Shown here one piece after another: positions 17,094-25,924 of a stretch of 64,000 bases of DNA; the stretch's first letter is position 1, and each line of letters begins with the position of its first letter. The stretch lies in the NCBI RefSeq assembly GCF_900451005.1, contig NZ_UGIB01000001.1, forward strand, positions 992,001 to 1,056,000. The letters are read 5' to 3'. The DNA is from Helicobacter fennelliae. Lineage in GTDB: Bacteria > Campylobacterota > Campylobacteria > Campylobacterales > Helicobacteraceae. Made by a program: the position numbers and the translations under genes. Below the pieces are notes generated by a model. It saw only the letters and a program-made list of their open reading frames with translations. It made no database searches and had not been told where the DNA came from.

Positions 17094-18079
17094 TTAGATT
17101 CTCTATTGCAACGCTAACGCTTACAATGACTAAATCGTGATTTTTGAAGCTTTCAAAGAGAGATTGGCACACCACATAGCGCACAATTTCTCTCGGAGTG
17201 TAGTAGCTTCCTGTGGCTTTGCGCGCGCTTTCTTTTGTTTCTGGGTTAAACTCTGCTAGGAGGTTTTCAAAGATTTGTCCTAAAAGCTCGGGATCAAGTC
17301 CTACTTCTTGATCACTTGGGCTTTGCTCATCTATGGTGAAATGATAAATTTTGAGTATTTCAAAGAGGGTTTCAAATACTTCATTTGGCACAAGATTAAG
17401 CTCTTTTAAAAATCTTATAAAAAGCACTCTGCCTATGAGTTTGAGGGCGAAGTCTTTTTTCTGCTCATCTTTAGATTCTGTGATGATTTTTGAAGTGGGG
17501 ATTTGAGTGGTTATCTTATCAAAGGCTTTTTTTATCTCGTTATAAAACTCTTTGTTGATAGGCTCTATCTCGAAAGCTTTGGTGATTTGCTCTTTTGTGT
17601 TGGCATTTAGAAGCCATGAAAGCTGTTTTTTGGCTGTGAGGATTGGGATATTTTGCCCTAAGATAAAGCTTTGTCGTTTGAAGTTGGAGAAGTATTTTTT
17701 TGTCTTGCTGTCATAACCTGTGGTGATGAGAGAAAAGCGGAATTTTTGTGGGGCAGATTCTTCATAAAATACTGCTAGGATAAGATCAAGGCTTGTATTG
17801 CTTGCAAATCTTTTTAGCTCATTATGCACGCTTATCTTGGCGTTGATAGACGCACAGGAAAAGACATAAAATCCTAGCTCAAAGCCATTCTAAACTTAAT
17901 GGCTTAAAAACTTCGATGTAGGATTTGAGGTGCTTGTAAGATGTATCAAGCTTGTGTGCTTTGGAATCTTGCAGGTCAAGATGAACTTGGGTAAAAGTGC
18001 TTAAGACAAAGTCTTGTAATCTCTCAAAATCATAGCCTTGGGAGATGAAGTTATCTAGATTTTGTTTGAAGTCGCTCAT
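17062..18079 (-). pseudogene. Type IIG restriction-modification enzyme, N-terminal remnant
   Basis: It starts at ATG 18079 (MSDFKQNLDNFISQGYDFER), shifts frame near 17885 (removing one base gives LEWFELGFYVFSCASIN), and continues to 17062. It includes LDPELLGQIFENLLAEFNPE and KATGSYYTPREIVRY, the conserved entry to the methyltransferase domain of Eco57I-like enzymes. The DPPY-type catalytic motif is not reached: after SLFESFKNHDL the frame runs into palindromic repeat sequence. Two copies of the gene's 3' tail lie further downstream. Non-functional remnant. Confidence 0.75.
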
Positions 18080-18410
18080 AATGTGTCCTTAGTTTTAAAG
18101 TTTGGTTTTGGTAACTATTTGTCATTGCAAAAGCTTACGCGCACTGCTTCGTCATTCTTAAGTTTTTGTAGAAAACGAAGAGTTATACCTTGTTTTTGCT
18201 GGATTCATGGTTATTCTCCTTGTTGGGATTAAGTATAGGTGAGTATAGGCTGGTAAAAAGTTATGATAAATTTGCATTTATAGCACATTTTGGCTTAAAA
18301 GCTCCAAGCCTCATTAGGTTTCATTAAGCTTCATAATGATATGAGATTGCACTTTACAAATGAGTTTAGATTTTGGTTTGTTTGATTTGTTTATTGAATC
18401 TTATTTGATT
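18080..18410. other. Intergenic region with one degenerate palindromic repeat
   Basis: The part 18118-18192 holds a decayed repeat pair (TTGTCATTGCAAAAGC and GTCATTCTTAAGTTTTTG with AACGAAGAG). The rest is AT-rich with no frame of note. The promoter for the restriction remnant must lie here; no clear terminator for rsmE was found. Confidence 0.45.
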
Positions 18411-19085
18411 TTATTGATTCCGATTGATTCCCATTGCAAGTGCGGTGATTATGGCGGTTTGAGATTTGAGGATAAATGGTATAGGTAGCGTGTAGGCAGT
18501 CTGAATGAGTGTGCGCTCTTCTTTGCTAAACCCACCCTCAGGTCCAATGACAAGCACAGAATCAAGACTTGATACACTCTCAAATGCTTCACCCTCAAAG
18601 TCAAGTCGCGCTATGTTTGGATAAAGATGAAGCACTTCGCTAAGATTTGAGAGAATCTCGATTTCTAGCACATTGCTTCTGCCACATTGTTGTGATGAGG
18701 CGATGAGGATTTTTTCGCACCGCTGGATATTTGGATTCTGATTGTGCTGACTTAGCGCAGCATAAAATAAACTTAGCTTTCCGAGTCCGAGCTCATTAAG
18801 AAATGGAAGTGTTTTTTCGATTGTTTTGACATCAGTAATCGCCCATATAATGTGGCTAAATGACAATGGCTTTTTGGGCAAAAAGATAGAATCTTGCAAG
18901 CTCAAAGTCGCACTTTTGCGCCCAATAGAGATGAGATGATAGGTATAGAGCATATCATCTTTGAGATTGCGGAGTTTTAGGGGCTTAGTCTTATCTGTCC
19001 TGCGTGAATGATAGATATGGCTAAATGCCTCGCCTTCAAGCGTGATTTCTTGATTTTTGGCGTCTTTGTGGAAGAGGAATTGCAT
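18411..19085 (-). CDS. rsmE: 16S rRNA (uracil-1498-N3)-methyltransferase
   Basis: A 224-residue SPOUT-class methyltransferase that methylates U1498 in the small-subunit rRNA using SAM. The knotted SAM site is visible as VLVIGPEGGFSKEE near residues 176-190, and the conserved SSQQCGRS lies near 130. The N-terminus (MQFLFHKDAKNQEI) is the PUA-like RNA-binding part. The length is normal. The upstream membrane-protein gene ends one base before this start, so they are co-transcribed. Confidence 0.9.
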   Translation of the reverse strand: MQFLFHKDAKNQEITLEGEAFSHIYHSRRTDKTKPLKLRNLKDDMLYTYHLISIGRKSATLSLQDSIFLPKKPLSFSHIIWAITDVKTIEKTLPFLNELGLGKLSLFYAALSQHNQNPNIQRCEKILIASSQQCGRSNVLEIEILSNLSEVLHLYPNIARLDFEGEAFESVSSLDSVLVIGPEGGFSKEERTLIQTAYTLPIPFILKSQTAIITALAMGINRNQ

Positions 19086-19508
19086 TTAGATAATCCTAAA
19101 TGTAAATAAAATCGCACCAACCAAATCACAAATATATAAAATCTTGCAAAATCGTATGTATGAGCGCATAAGATTCTCGCTTGTTTTGGCGAGTTTGAGT
19201 CTTTTTAGCCTTAGGATCTCACCTGCAAATACAAACACCACATATACAATCATCGCCACCACTTGCCAGCTCATAGCCCACTGCATACTTGCAAGGATAA
19301 ACAGCCCACTAAAGCTACCCACAGCCACCAAAAGAAAAATAATAGGCATTACAAACCATATTTTTACAATCACTTTTTGGTAGGTTTTGTATGTAAAAAG
19401 CGTGTAGATATTGATAAGAAATGGTATCGGGAAAAACGCCATAAAAAAGCTATGAAAAAAAACCATATCATTAAAAGCTTTTATCGTCATATCAAAATCT
19501 TGTGGCAT
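19086..19508 (-). CDS. Conserved integral membrane protein of unknown function
   Basis: A 140-residue protein with about four membrane helices (for example FLINIYTLFTY, FVMPIIFLLVAVGSFSGLFI, WQVVAMIVYVVFVFAGEIL and the last near ILYICDLVGAILFTF). No charged catalytic residues stand out. It abuts rsmE and is probably in one operon with it. I do not recognise a named family. Confidence 0.65.
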   Translation of the reverse strand: MPQDFDMTIKAFNDMVFFHSFFMAFFPIPFLINIYTLFTYKTYQKVIVKIWFVMPIIFLLVAVGSFSGLFILASMQWAMSWQVVAMIVYVVFVFAGEILRLKRLKLAKTSENLMRSYIRFCKILYICDLVGAILFTFRII

Positions 19509-19657
19509 AGATTCTCCTTTGGTTTGTTGGCTTGCTTACTGCTTGCTCTTGGCTTTGGAAGCGAAATTATAGCATTAATTCAATGATTCGACTAAAAATA
19601 TTAATCTTAGCGTATTATTATTATGCGTTATATTTAAAGAACAACTAAAGGGTGTGA

Positions 19658-20608
19658 GTGCAGAAAATTGGAGTATTATTACTCAATATGGGTGGTCCGA
19701 CTGATATTTATGGGGTGGAGAATTTTTTAAAAAATATCTTTAATGATCCTGTGATACTGCCTATCAAAAACCCACTGATACGAAAAATAGTCAGCTCGGC
19801 GATCGTATCAAAGCGGCTTGAATATGTCAAAAACATTTACCGCGCTATCGGCGGAGGCTCGCCTATCATCAAACATACCTTTAGCCTCACCCAAAAGCTT
19901 AACACTCTAGATTCTCAACGCACATATTCATATTCGATGCGCTATTCACCGCCATTTGCCAAAGATGCTTTGCAAGAATTTAAAGACAATAACATTAACG
20001 ACATTGTGCTATTTAGCATGTATCCGCAGTCTTCTTTCACGACGATCCACTCCTCGCTTAATGAAGTGCATCAGAATCTAAAAGAGCTAGAATACAAGCC
20101 ACGCGTTCGGGTGATTGAGCATTATTACGATCATGAGCCATTTTATCATTTGATTACAGATGAGATTGAGCGCGTGCTTAATGGCGAGGATGCACGGGAT
20201 TTTATCCTCATACTCTCAGCGCATGGACTGCCTAAAAATGTCGTTGATAAAGGTGATACTTACCCGCAACAATGCCAAAGGGGGCTAGAAATCATCTCTG
20301 AGATTTGCAAGCAAAGAGGAATGGCATTTGATGAGATAAAACTCTCATATCAGTCCAAAGTCGGTCCTATGAAATGGATAAAGCCCGCGACAAGCGATGT
20401 GATTGCAGAATCTAAACACAAAAAAATCATCATTTATCCTATCGCTTTTAGCGTGGATAATTCCGAGACGGATTATGAGCTTCGCATAGAATACGCGAAA
20501 TTAGCAAAATCTTTGAATGTGAAAGATTATCGGGTGTGCTTGTGTATGAATGATTCTGAAGCATTTGCGCAGATGATTATTGATCTCATCGCCCAAAAAT
20601 GCCCCTAA
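19658..20608 (+). CDS. hemH: Ferrochelatase
   Basis: A 316-residue enzyme that inserts Fe2+ into protoporphyrin IX, the last step of haem synthesis. It has the N-terminal LLNMGGP motif, the SMYPQSSF motif near residue 117, the catalytic histidine in SAHGLPKNVVDKGDTYPQQC near 189, and SYQSKVGPMKWIKPAT near 229. The start is GTG 19658 after AAAGGG. Haem made here can supply the cytochrome c synthase encoded two genes downstream. Confidence 0.95.
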   Translation: MQKIGVLLLNMGGPTDIYGVENFLKNIFNDPVILPIKNPLIRKIVSSAIVSKRLEYVKNIYRAIGGGSPIIKHTFSLTQKLNTLDSQRTYSYSMRYSPPFAKDALQEFKDNNINDIVLFSMYPQSSFTTIHSSLNEVHQNLKELEYKPRVRVIEHYYDHEPFYHLITDEIERVLNGEDARDFILILSAHGLPKNVVDKGDTYPQQCQRGLEIISEICKQRGMAFDEIKLSYQSKVGPMKWIKPATSDVIAESKHKKIIIYPIAFSVDNSETDYELRIEYAKLAKSLNVKDYRVCLCMNDSEAFAQMIIDLIAQKCP

Positions 20609-20646
20609 CTTCAATAATGCACTAAACAATAAACTAAGGAGTATGT

Positions 20647-21270
20647 ATGCAAATTATGCAAATATGGTATAAAAACTTTGTAGTAGGTATTTTGCTTGTA
20701 ATGATTATACTAGCTAGTGGGTGCAAAGATGAAAAAATCTCTCAAGATTCTATTAGCACCTCTGAAGCCACACTAAATACGCAAGCAAATGATTTAGACA
20801 AAAAAAGCTACGCAGGGCTTGAAGATGTGTTTCAAGATACAAGCACACTAGAATCTAAAAACAAATATATGATGTTTGTGTTTGGTGCAAATGGCTGTCA
20901 ATACTGCGAGCGACTCAAAGAAGATATAAAAAACAATCAAGAGCTCAAAGACTACATAAAAGATCATTTTAGCGCGTATTATATCAATCTTAGCTACTCC
21001 AAACTCCACACATTCAAAATCCCAATCCAAAAAAAAGAATACGAGCTTACCACAAGGCAGCTTGCTGAAATTTATAATATCCTTCCTACACCTACGATTG
21101 TATTTTCAAACGCCGATGGCAAAACGATTCTAAGCTATCCTAGCTACCTTCCTCCACAGCAGTTTTTCGCGCTTTTGCGATTTATTAGCGAGGGTGAGTG
21201 GCAAAAAGCTCAAGGTGATGAAGCCAAGCTCAAATCATTACTTCAAAAATATCTCACACCACAATCATAA
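20647..21270 (+). CDS. Thioredoxin-fold lipoprotein
   Basis: A 207-residue protein exported as a lipoprotein: hydrophobic start, lipobox LASGC with the modified Cys at about residue 27. After a polar linker comes a thioredoxin-like domain with the redox motif GCQYCERL (C-x2-C) near residue 81 and the cis-proline in LPTPTIVF near 157. SoxW/thiol-reductase-like proteins of this kind keep apocytochrome c cysteines reduced. It lies 9 bases before ccsBA, which supports a role in cytochrome c maturation. Confidence 0.8.
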   Translation: MQIMQIWYKNFVVGILLVMIILASGCKDEKISQDSISTSEATLNTQANDLDKKSYAGLEDVFQDTSTLESKNKYMMFVFGANGCQYCERLKEDIKNNQELKDYIKDHFSAYYINLSYSKLHTFKIPIQKKEYELTTRQLAEIYNILPTPTIVFSNADGKTILSYPSYLPPQQFFALLRFISEGEWQKAQGDEAKLKSLLQKYLTPQS

Positions 21271-21279
21271 GGACAATGT

Positions 21280-24189
21280 ATGCAAACTTCTACATTTTGG
21301 CGGTATTTTAAATTTTTGTATTCGTTTTGGGTGATTTTACCTGTTGTGTTTTTTTATGCGTTTGCTTGTGGCATAGCGACTTTTATCGAGAATGACTATG
21401 GAAGCGTGGCTGCAAGGGCTATGATTTATAATGCGTGGTGGTTTGATATTTTGCATATGTATTTGGCGTTGGCACTACTTGCTAGCTTTATCAAATCAAA
21501 CGCATGGCAGCGCAAAAAATACGCTTCTTTGGTGCTTCATTTTTCGTTTGTTGTGATTATCATTGGCGCAGGCATTACGCGATTTTTTGGCAATGAAGGA
21601 AATATGAGTATTCCTGAAGGGCAGAGTGTAAATTATTATTACACAAGCGAGAATTATCTCAATATCACAGGGCTTAATGAGCAATGGCAGAAAGATTATG
21701 CCTCCATAAAAGCCGACATCACAACCTATGGCACACTTTTTAGTAAGCCCAAACTCAAAGCCAAAACTACGCTTTTTGACAAACCACTTATAGTAGAATC
21801 TACCGACATCAGTATCCTTGATACGCACGCTAAAAGCAAAAATCCACAAATGGTGCTTAAACTCAAAATCACTTATAATGATGAAACAAAAGAAGTGCAG
21901 CTTATCGGTGGCGATGGCAATTCGTATGAGTTCAATCCACTTCGCGTGGAGATTGGCGGGCTAAAGATGGCACTGCATTGGGGAAGCAAAAAAGCAAAAC
22001 TACCATTTAGCATTCGTCTTTTGGAATTTGAGCTCAAAACCTATGCCGGATCAGAAAGCCCTTCATCGTATGCTTCAGAAGTTGAAGTTGTGGATAATGA
22101 AGGCAAAATCCTCTTTCCATTTCGGATTTTTATGAATAATGTGCTTGATTTTGAAGGGTATAGATTCTATCAAAGTCAGTATTATGGTAATCAAGATGGC
22201 TCGATGACAACCGTGCTATCAGTCAATAAAGATCCGGGCAAGATTCCAACTTATATCGGATATGCGCTCCTTATCATTGGTGCGTTGCTTGTGCTTTTTG
22301 ACAAAAAGGGGAGATTTATGAGTTTGGCGCAATTTTTGCGATCGCAGCAAATCGCTGTGTTTTTGTTTGGTGTTTTTGTGTTTGTCGGTATGACTTCAGA
22401 TCTGTATGCAGAATCCAAAGTAGAATCTATCGATATGCATGGCAAAGAATCCTCACAAGTCGTGCAGACAGATCCACATGCTAGTGCTTTGAAGCGCGAG
22501 GTTAAGATTCCCATAGATGAGATTAATGCTCGTATCAATCTCCTCAAAGATCACTCACAAGAGTTTGCAAAGCGATTTGCCAGAATCCAAATCCAAAACA
22601 TCGAAGGGCGAATCGAACCGCTTGATACAATGGCTATGAATATCGTGCATAAAATCTACAAAAAAGATGGATACAAAGGACTAAGCAATATCCAAGTGCT
22701 TATGGGATTTATGATTTTTCCAAATGATTGGGCGACTATAAAAATCATCTCTTCTGAAACCCCAAAACTCCGATCGATTCTGGGCGTAAATACAAATGAA
22801 GCCTATCTCTCATGGCTTGATGTGTATAATCTTAGCCTAAACACTTCCAAACTTCAAAACTATGTCGCTGATATTACAGCGCACATTCCACAAAGCGAAT
22901 ACGGCACTTTTGAAAAAGATGTCTTGCGCGTCAATGAAAGCTATGAGATCATTAAAAGCGTGCAGAATCTATTGTATTTTCGCGTGTTTCCAGATATAAA
23001 AACAAAGCGGTGGTTTTCTATCACAGAGCTTATGCAGCTTCAAGCAAATGGGCAGATTCCACAAGAAGAATACAAGCGACTTATGGAGCAGATAGCACCA
23101 ATTACTGATATGCTTTTGTTTGGAATCCAAAAAGGCGTTATGGAAAATTCATGGAAAGACGCGCTTCTTGGGCTCAAAGCTCTTGAAGTGTATCAAGAAC
23201 AAAACGGAGGCAGTGATTATATTTCAGAAAATCGCATAAGCTGGGAGATTTGGCTTAATCATTATAATATCTTTGAAGTGTTGCAGATTCCGTATTTGAT
23301 TCTAGGCATTTTGAGCTTTATTCTCGTGCTTGTCTTTATCCTCAAAGACAAACCTATGCCAAAAGCCTTACACAAAGGATTGTATTATCTAATCGCGCTA
23401 TGTGTGCTAGTGCATACCTTTGGGCTTGGCGTGCGGTGGTATGTCGCCGATCACTCGCCATGGAGTAATTCGTATGAATCTATGCTTTATATCGCGTGGG
23501 CGGCGGGGATTGCTGGGGTTGTGTTTTTTAGAAAATATCTTTTGGCATTATGTGCGGCAAGTTTCTTAGCAGGGATTAGCCTTATTGTCGCGCATATTGG
23601 GTTTATGAATCCACAAATTAGCAATCTTGTTCCAGTATTAAAATCTTATTGGCTCAATATCCATGTAAGCGTGATTACAGCAAGCTATGGGTTTTTGGGG
23701 CTTTGTTTTATGCTTGGTGTTTTTGGACTTATTTTGTTTATATTGCGAAGTCAGAGACGTCCTCATATCGATAAGGCGATTTATTCTATCGTCGCTATTA
23801 ATGAAATGAGTATGATTCTAGGGCTTTTGATGCTTACTATTGGGAATTTTTTGGGTGGAATTTGGGCGAATGAATCGTGGGGAAGGTATTGGGGCTGGGA
23901 TCCTAAAGAGACTTGGGCGCTTATTTCTATCGGAATCTATGCGATCGTGCTTCATTTGCGCTTTATGGGATTTAAAAATATGCCATTTATCTTTAGTGCA
24001 GCAAGCGTGGTTGCGTTTTATTCGATTTTGATGACTTATTATGGGGTGAATTATTACCTCTCAGGAATGCACTCTTATGCCGCGGGCGATCCATTGCCTA
24101 TACCTTGGTATTTGTATGTGTTTGTGCTTGGCACGATCGCACTTATCATCATCGCAAGCTTCAAGAAACAACTCTCTAAGCTTATATAG
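21280..24189 (+). CDS. ccsBA: Fused cytochrome c synthase (system II)
   Basis: A 969-residue integral membrane protein that exports haem and attaches it to CxxCH motifs of apocytochromes. The N-terminal half is ResB/CcsB-like: several helices, then a large periplasmic domain with a polar linker. The C-terminal half is CcsA-like, with about eight helices and the tryptophan-rich haem-handling loop, SWGRYWGWDPKETWALI, near residue 865-880. Histidines flank the loop (DHSPWSNSYES; LHLRFMGF). The single fused gene is typical of epsilonproteobacteria. It follows the thioredoxin-like lipoprotein gene, probably in the same operon. Confidence 0.95.
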   Translation: MQTSTFWRYFKFLYSFWVILPVVFFYAFACGIATFIENDYGSVAARAMIYNAWWFDILHMYLALALLASFIKSNAWQRKKYASLVLHFSFVVIIIGAGITRFFGNEGNMSIPEGQSVNYYYTSENYLNITGLNEQWQKDYASIKADITTYGTLFSKPKLKAKTTLFDKPLIVESTDISILDTHAKSKNPQMVLKLKITYNDETKEVQLIGGDGNSYEFNPLRVEIGGLKMALHWGSKKAKLPFSIRLLEFELKTYAGSESPSSYASEVEVVDNEGKILFPFRIFMNNVLDFEGYRFYQSQYYGNQDGSMTTVLSVNKDPGKIPTYIGYALLIIGALLVLFDKKGRFMSLAQFLRSQQIAVFLFGVFVFVGMTSDLYAESKVESIDMHGKESSQVVQTDPHASALKREVKIPIDEINARINLLKDHSQEFAKRFARIQIQNIEGRIEPLDTMAMNIVHKIYKKDGYKGLSNIQVLMGFMIFPNDWATIKIISSETPKLRSILGVNTNEAYLSWLDVYNLSLNTSKLQNYVADITAHIPQSEYGTFEKDVLRVNESYEIIKSVQNLLYFRVFPDIKTKRWFSITELMQLQANGQIPQEEYKRLMEQIAPITDMLLFGIQKGVMENSWKDALLGLKALEVYQEQNGGSDYISENRISWEIWLNHYNIFEVLQIPYLILGILSFILVLVFILKDKPMPKALHKGLYYLIALCVLVHTFGLGVRWYVADHSPWSNSYESMLYIAWAAGIAGVVFFRKYLLALCAASFLAGISLIVAHIGFMNPQISNLVPVLKSYWLNIHVSVITASYGFLGLCFMLGVFGLILFILRSQRRPHIDKAIYSIVAINEMSMILGLLMLTIGNFLGGIWANESWGRYWGWDPKETWALISIGIYAIVLHLRFMGFKNMPFIFSAASVVAFYSILMTYYGVNYYLSGMHSYAAGDPLPIPWYLYVFVLGTIALIIIASFKKQLSKLI

Positions 24190-24196
24190 GGCTTAG

Positions 24197-25711
24197 ATGA
24201 AAAAACTCTTAAGCTGGTTTGGCACATTTTTTTGCGTGCTTTTGCTCTGTCTTATAGGGCTTATTTTTACCCCGATAGGTAATTCCATAAGCACGCCATT
24301 TGCGCAGACTTTGCTTAATCTTTATGCGCCATTTCCTTTGCAGATTCAGGAGTTACGCATTCGCTTTGGAAAATTAAGCGCGAAATTTAGGGCTCAAGAG
24401 TCTTTAGAGATTATGATAAATGGCACATATTCTCTAGGCTCATTTCATCTCACAGCTCATGCTATCGATCGCACACATGATCTTAACCTCACTTTGCAAG
24501 CATTTGGCACATATAATGACTATAAACTCATAGCGCGCCCGACACAATCTACGCAAAATATTCAATATTCACACAACGCAAAATCTACGCAAAATTTGCA
24601 AAATCCAAAATCTACGCCAAAATCCTCGCAAAATTTGCAACCTATAAATTTGCTTTATCTCAATGCTAAGGGAAAATTTTTTAAGCTTGAAAGCTTTGAG
24701 TGTATGGGGAAAAATATCGCTTTGGAGTATGTGTTGGGGTTTTTTGGATTGCAAAGCGATCGACGTGAAAATGTAGCGTTTTATATCAAAAAAAGCGATG
24801 ATCGCTATATTGCAAGAGCGCAGATTCTAGGCTTTTCACTTTATGATTTAGTGCTTCATATAGACGCCAAATGGGAATTGAGCCAAAACACACTCACGCA
24901 TACTATAGCCTTACGATCGCAAAATGCTACCTATTTCATACGCGCAACAAGCAATATAACCACATCAAATGCGCCCACAAAAGCTATCATGTATGATGCT
25001 TCACAAACGCCATTAGTAGAGCTTGATATACCTCAAATCTCAACAGATACTCATCAAGGGATTTTTCAGCTTAAAATCTTAAAGCCCTTCAGCCCTAATC
25101 CAAAAACAAAGCCAAACACTGCATACAACATTAATGATGGCACACATAATGATAACCTTAAATTTAGCGGGGATTTTGCATACAAAGCCCCGCAAAAAGC
25201 CACACAATCCTATCAAGCAAGCGCATTGTCATTGCAGCAAGCTCTATTGCTCAATGCCCAAACTGATTCATTTGGCGGAATCTTAGCATTAAGCCTTAAT
25301 CACGGGATTGTGAAGTTTAAAGGTGAGAATATCAGCTTGCAAAAAATCCTCTTGATGATGCGCACACCTGATGTTTTAGATGCTTTGCTGAGGATAGATG
25401 GCACGTATAATTTGGAGTTTTATAAAGGCTGGCTCAATCTCAACTCCCAACAAGTATCAATTCTTGGCGATGATGTTTTGGGTTTGGGGGATTTTGCACT
25501 GCAAGCAGAATCTAAAATAAGCGGTTTGCGTCTAGATTCTCGCCTTTGGCTTACAAATCCGACAAAAACATTGCAAGCGACAAAATGTATGATTGACTTC
25601 TCAAGGCAGACTTTAGAGATAGAGTTTGCAGAGCCATTTATGAGACTAAAGGGGAATTTTTGGAATATTTGGCGCGATATGCGAGATCCGCGCGCAGATG
25701 AGAGCTTTTAG
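24197..25711 (+). CDS. Envelope protein, possibly AsmA/TamB-like, function unknown
   Basis: A 504-residue protein with one N-terminal helix (LLSWFGTFFCVLLLCLIGLI) that anchors it in the inner membrane. The rest is rich in alternating polar and hydrophobic beta-strands, resembling the long beta-groove proteins of the AsmA/TamB group. A low-complexity Ser/Gln/Asn stretch near residues 115-150 repeats the element KSTQNLQ. It starts 7 bases after ccsBA, so it is probably co-transcribed. The family assignment is weak. Confidence 0.6.
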   Translation: MKKLLSWFGTFFCVLLLCLIGLIFTPIGNSISTPFAQTLLNLYAPFPLQIQELRIRFGKLSAKFRAQESLEIMINGTYSLGSFHLTAHAIDRTHDLNLTLQAFGTYNDYKLIARPTQSTQNIQYSHNAKSTQNLQNPKSTPKSSQNLQPINLLYLNAKGKFFKLESFECMGKNIALEYVLGFFGLQSDRRENVAFYIKKSDDRYIARAQILGFSLYDLVLHIDAKWELSQNTLTHTIALRSQNATYFIRATSNITTSNAPTKAIMYDASQTPLVELDIPQISTDTHQGIFQLKILKPFSPNPKTKPNTAYNINDGTHNDNLKFSGDFAYKAPQKATQSYQASALSLQQALLLNAQTDSFGGILALSLNHGIVKFKGENISLQKILLMMRTPDVLDALLRIDGTYNLEFYKGWLNLNSQQVSILGDDVLGLGDFALQAESKISGLRLDSRLWLTNPTKTLQATKCMIDFSRQTLEIEFAEPFMRLKGNFWNIWRDMRDPRADESF

Positions 25712-25714
25712 ATA

Positions 25715-25802
25715 TGGCAGAGAGGAAGGGATTCGAACCCTCGAAGGCTTGCACCTTACACGCGTTCCAGGCGTGCTCCTTCAACCACTCGGACACCTCT
25801 CT
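25715..25802 (-). tRNA. tRNA-Ser (GGA)
   Basis: On the minus strand: acceptor arms AGAGAGG/CCTCTCT, D-arm GAGTGGTTGAAGG, anticodon stem CACGC/GCGTG around loop CTGGAAC (anticodon GGA), a long variable arm as in serine tRNAs (AAGGTGCAAGCCTTC), T-arm GAGGGTTCGAATCCCTT, and an encoded CCA end. It reads UCC/UCU serine codons. Confidence 0.95.
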
Positions 25803-25924
25803 AGATTCTGTGAAATTGGTATTGTAGCAAAAATACCTAAAATCTGACTAAACCCTGGAATCTCATTTGGAATCGCTTGCCAACAAGTCTAGATTCTCTA
25901 AAAGATAAAACACAAAGTCTTGCT

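Noticed and set aside
14815-17100. CRISPR array
   Set aside because: The repeats are irregularly spaced, differ in their cores, occur in both orientations and are found inside genes. No cas gene is present.
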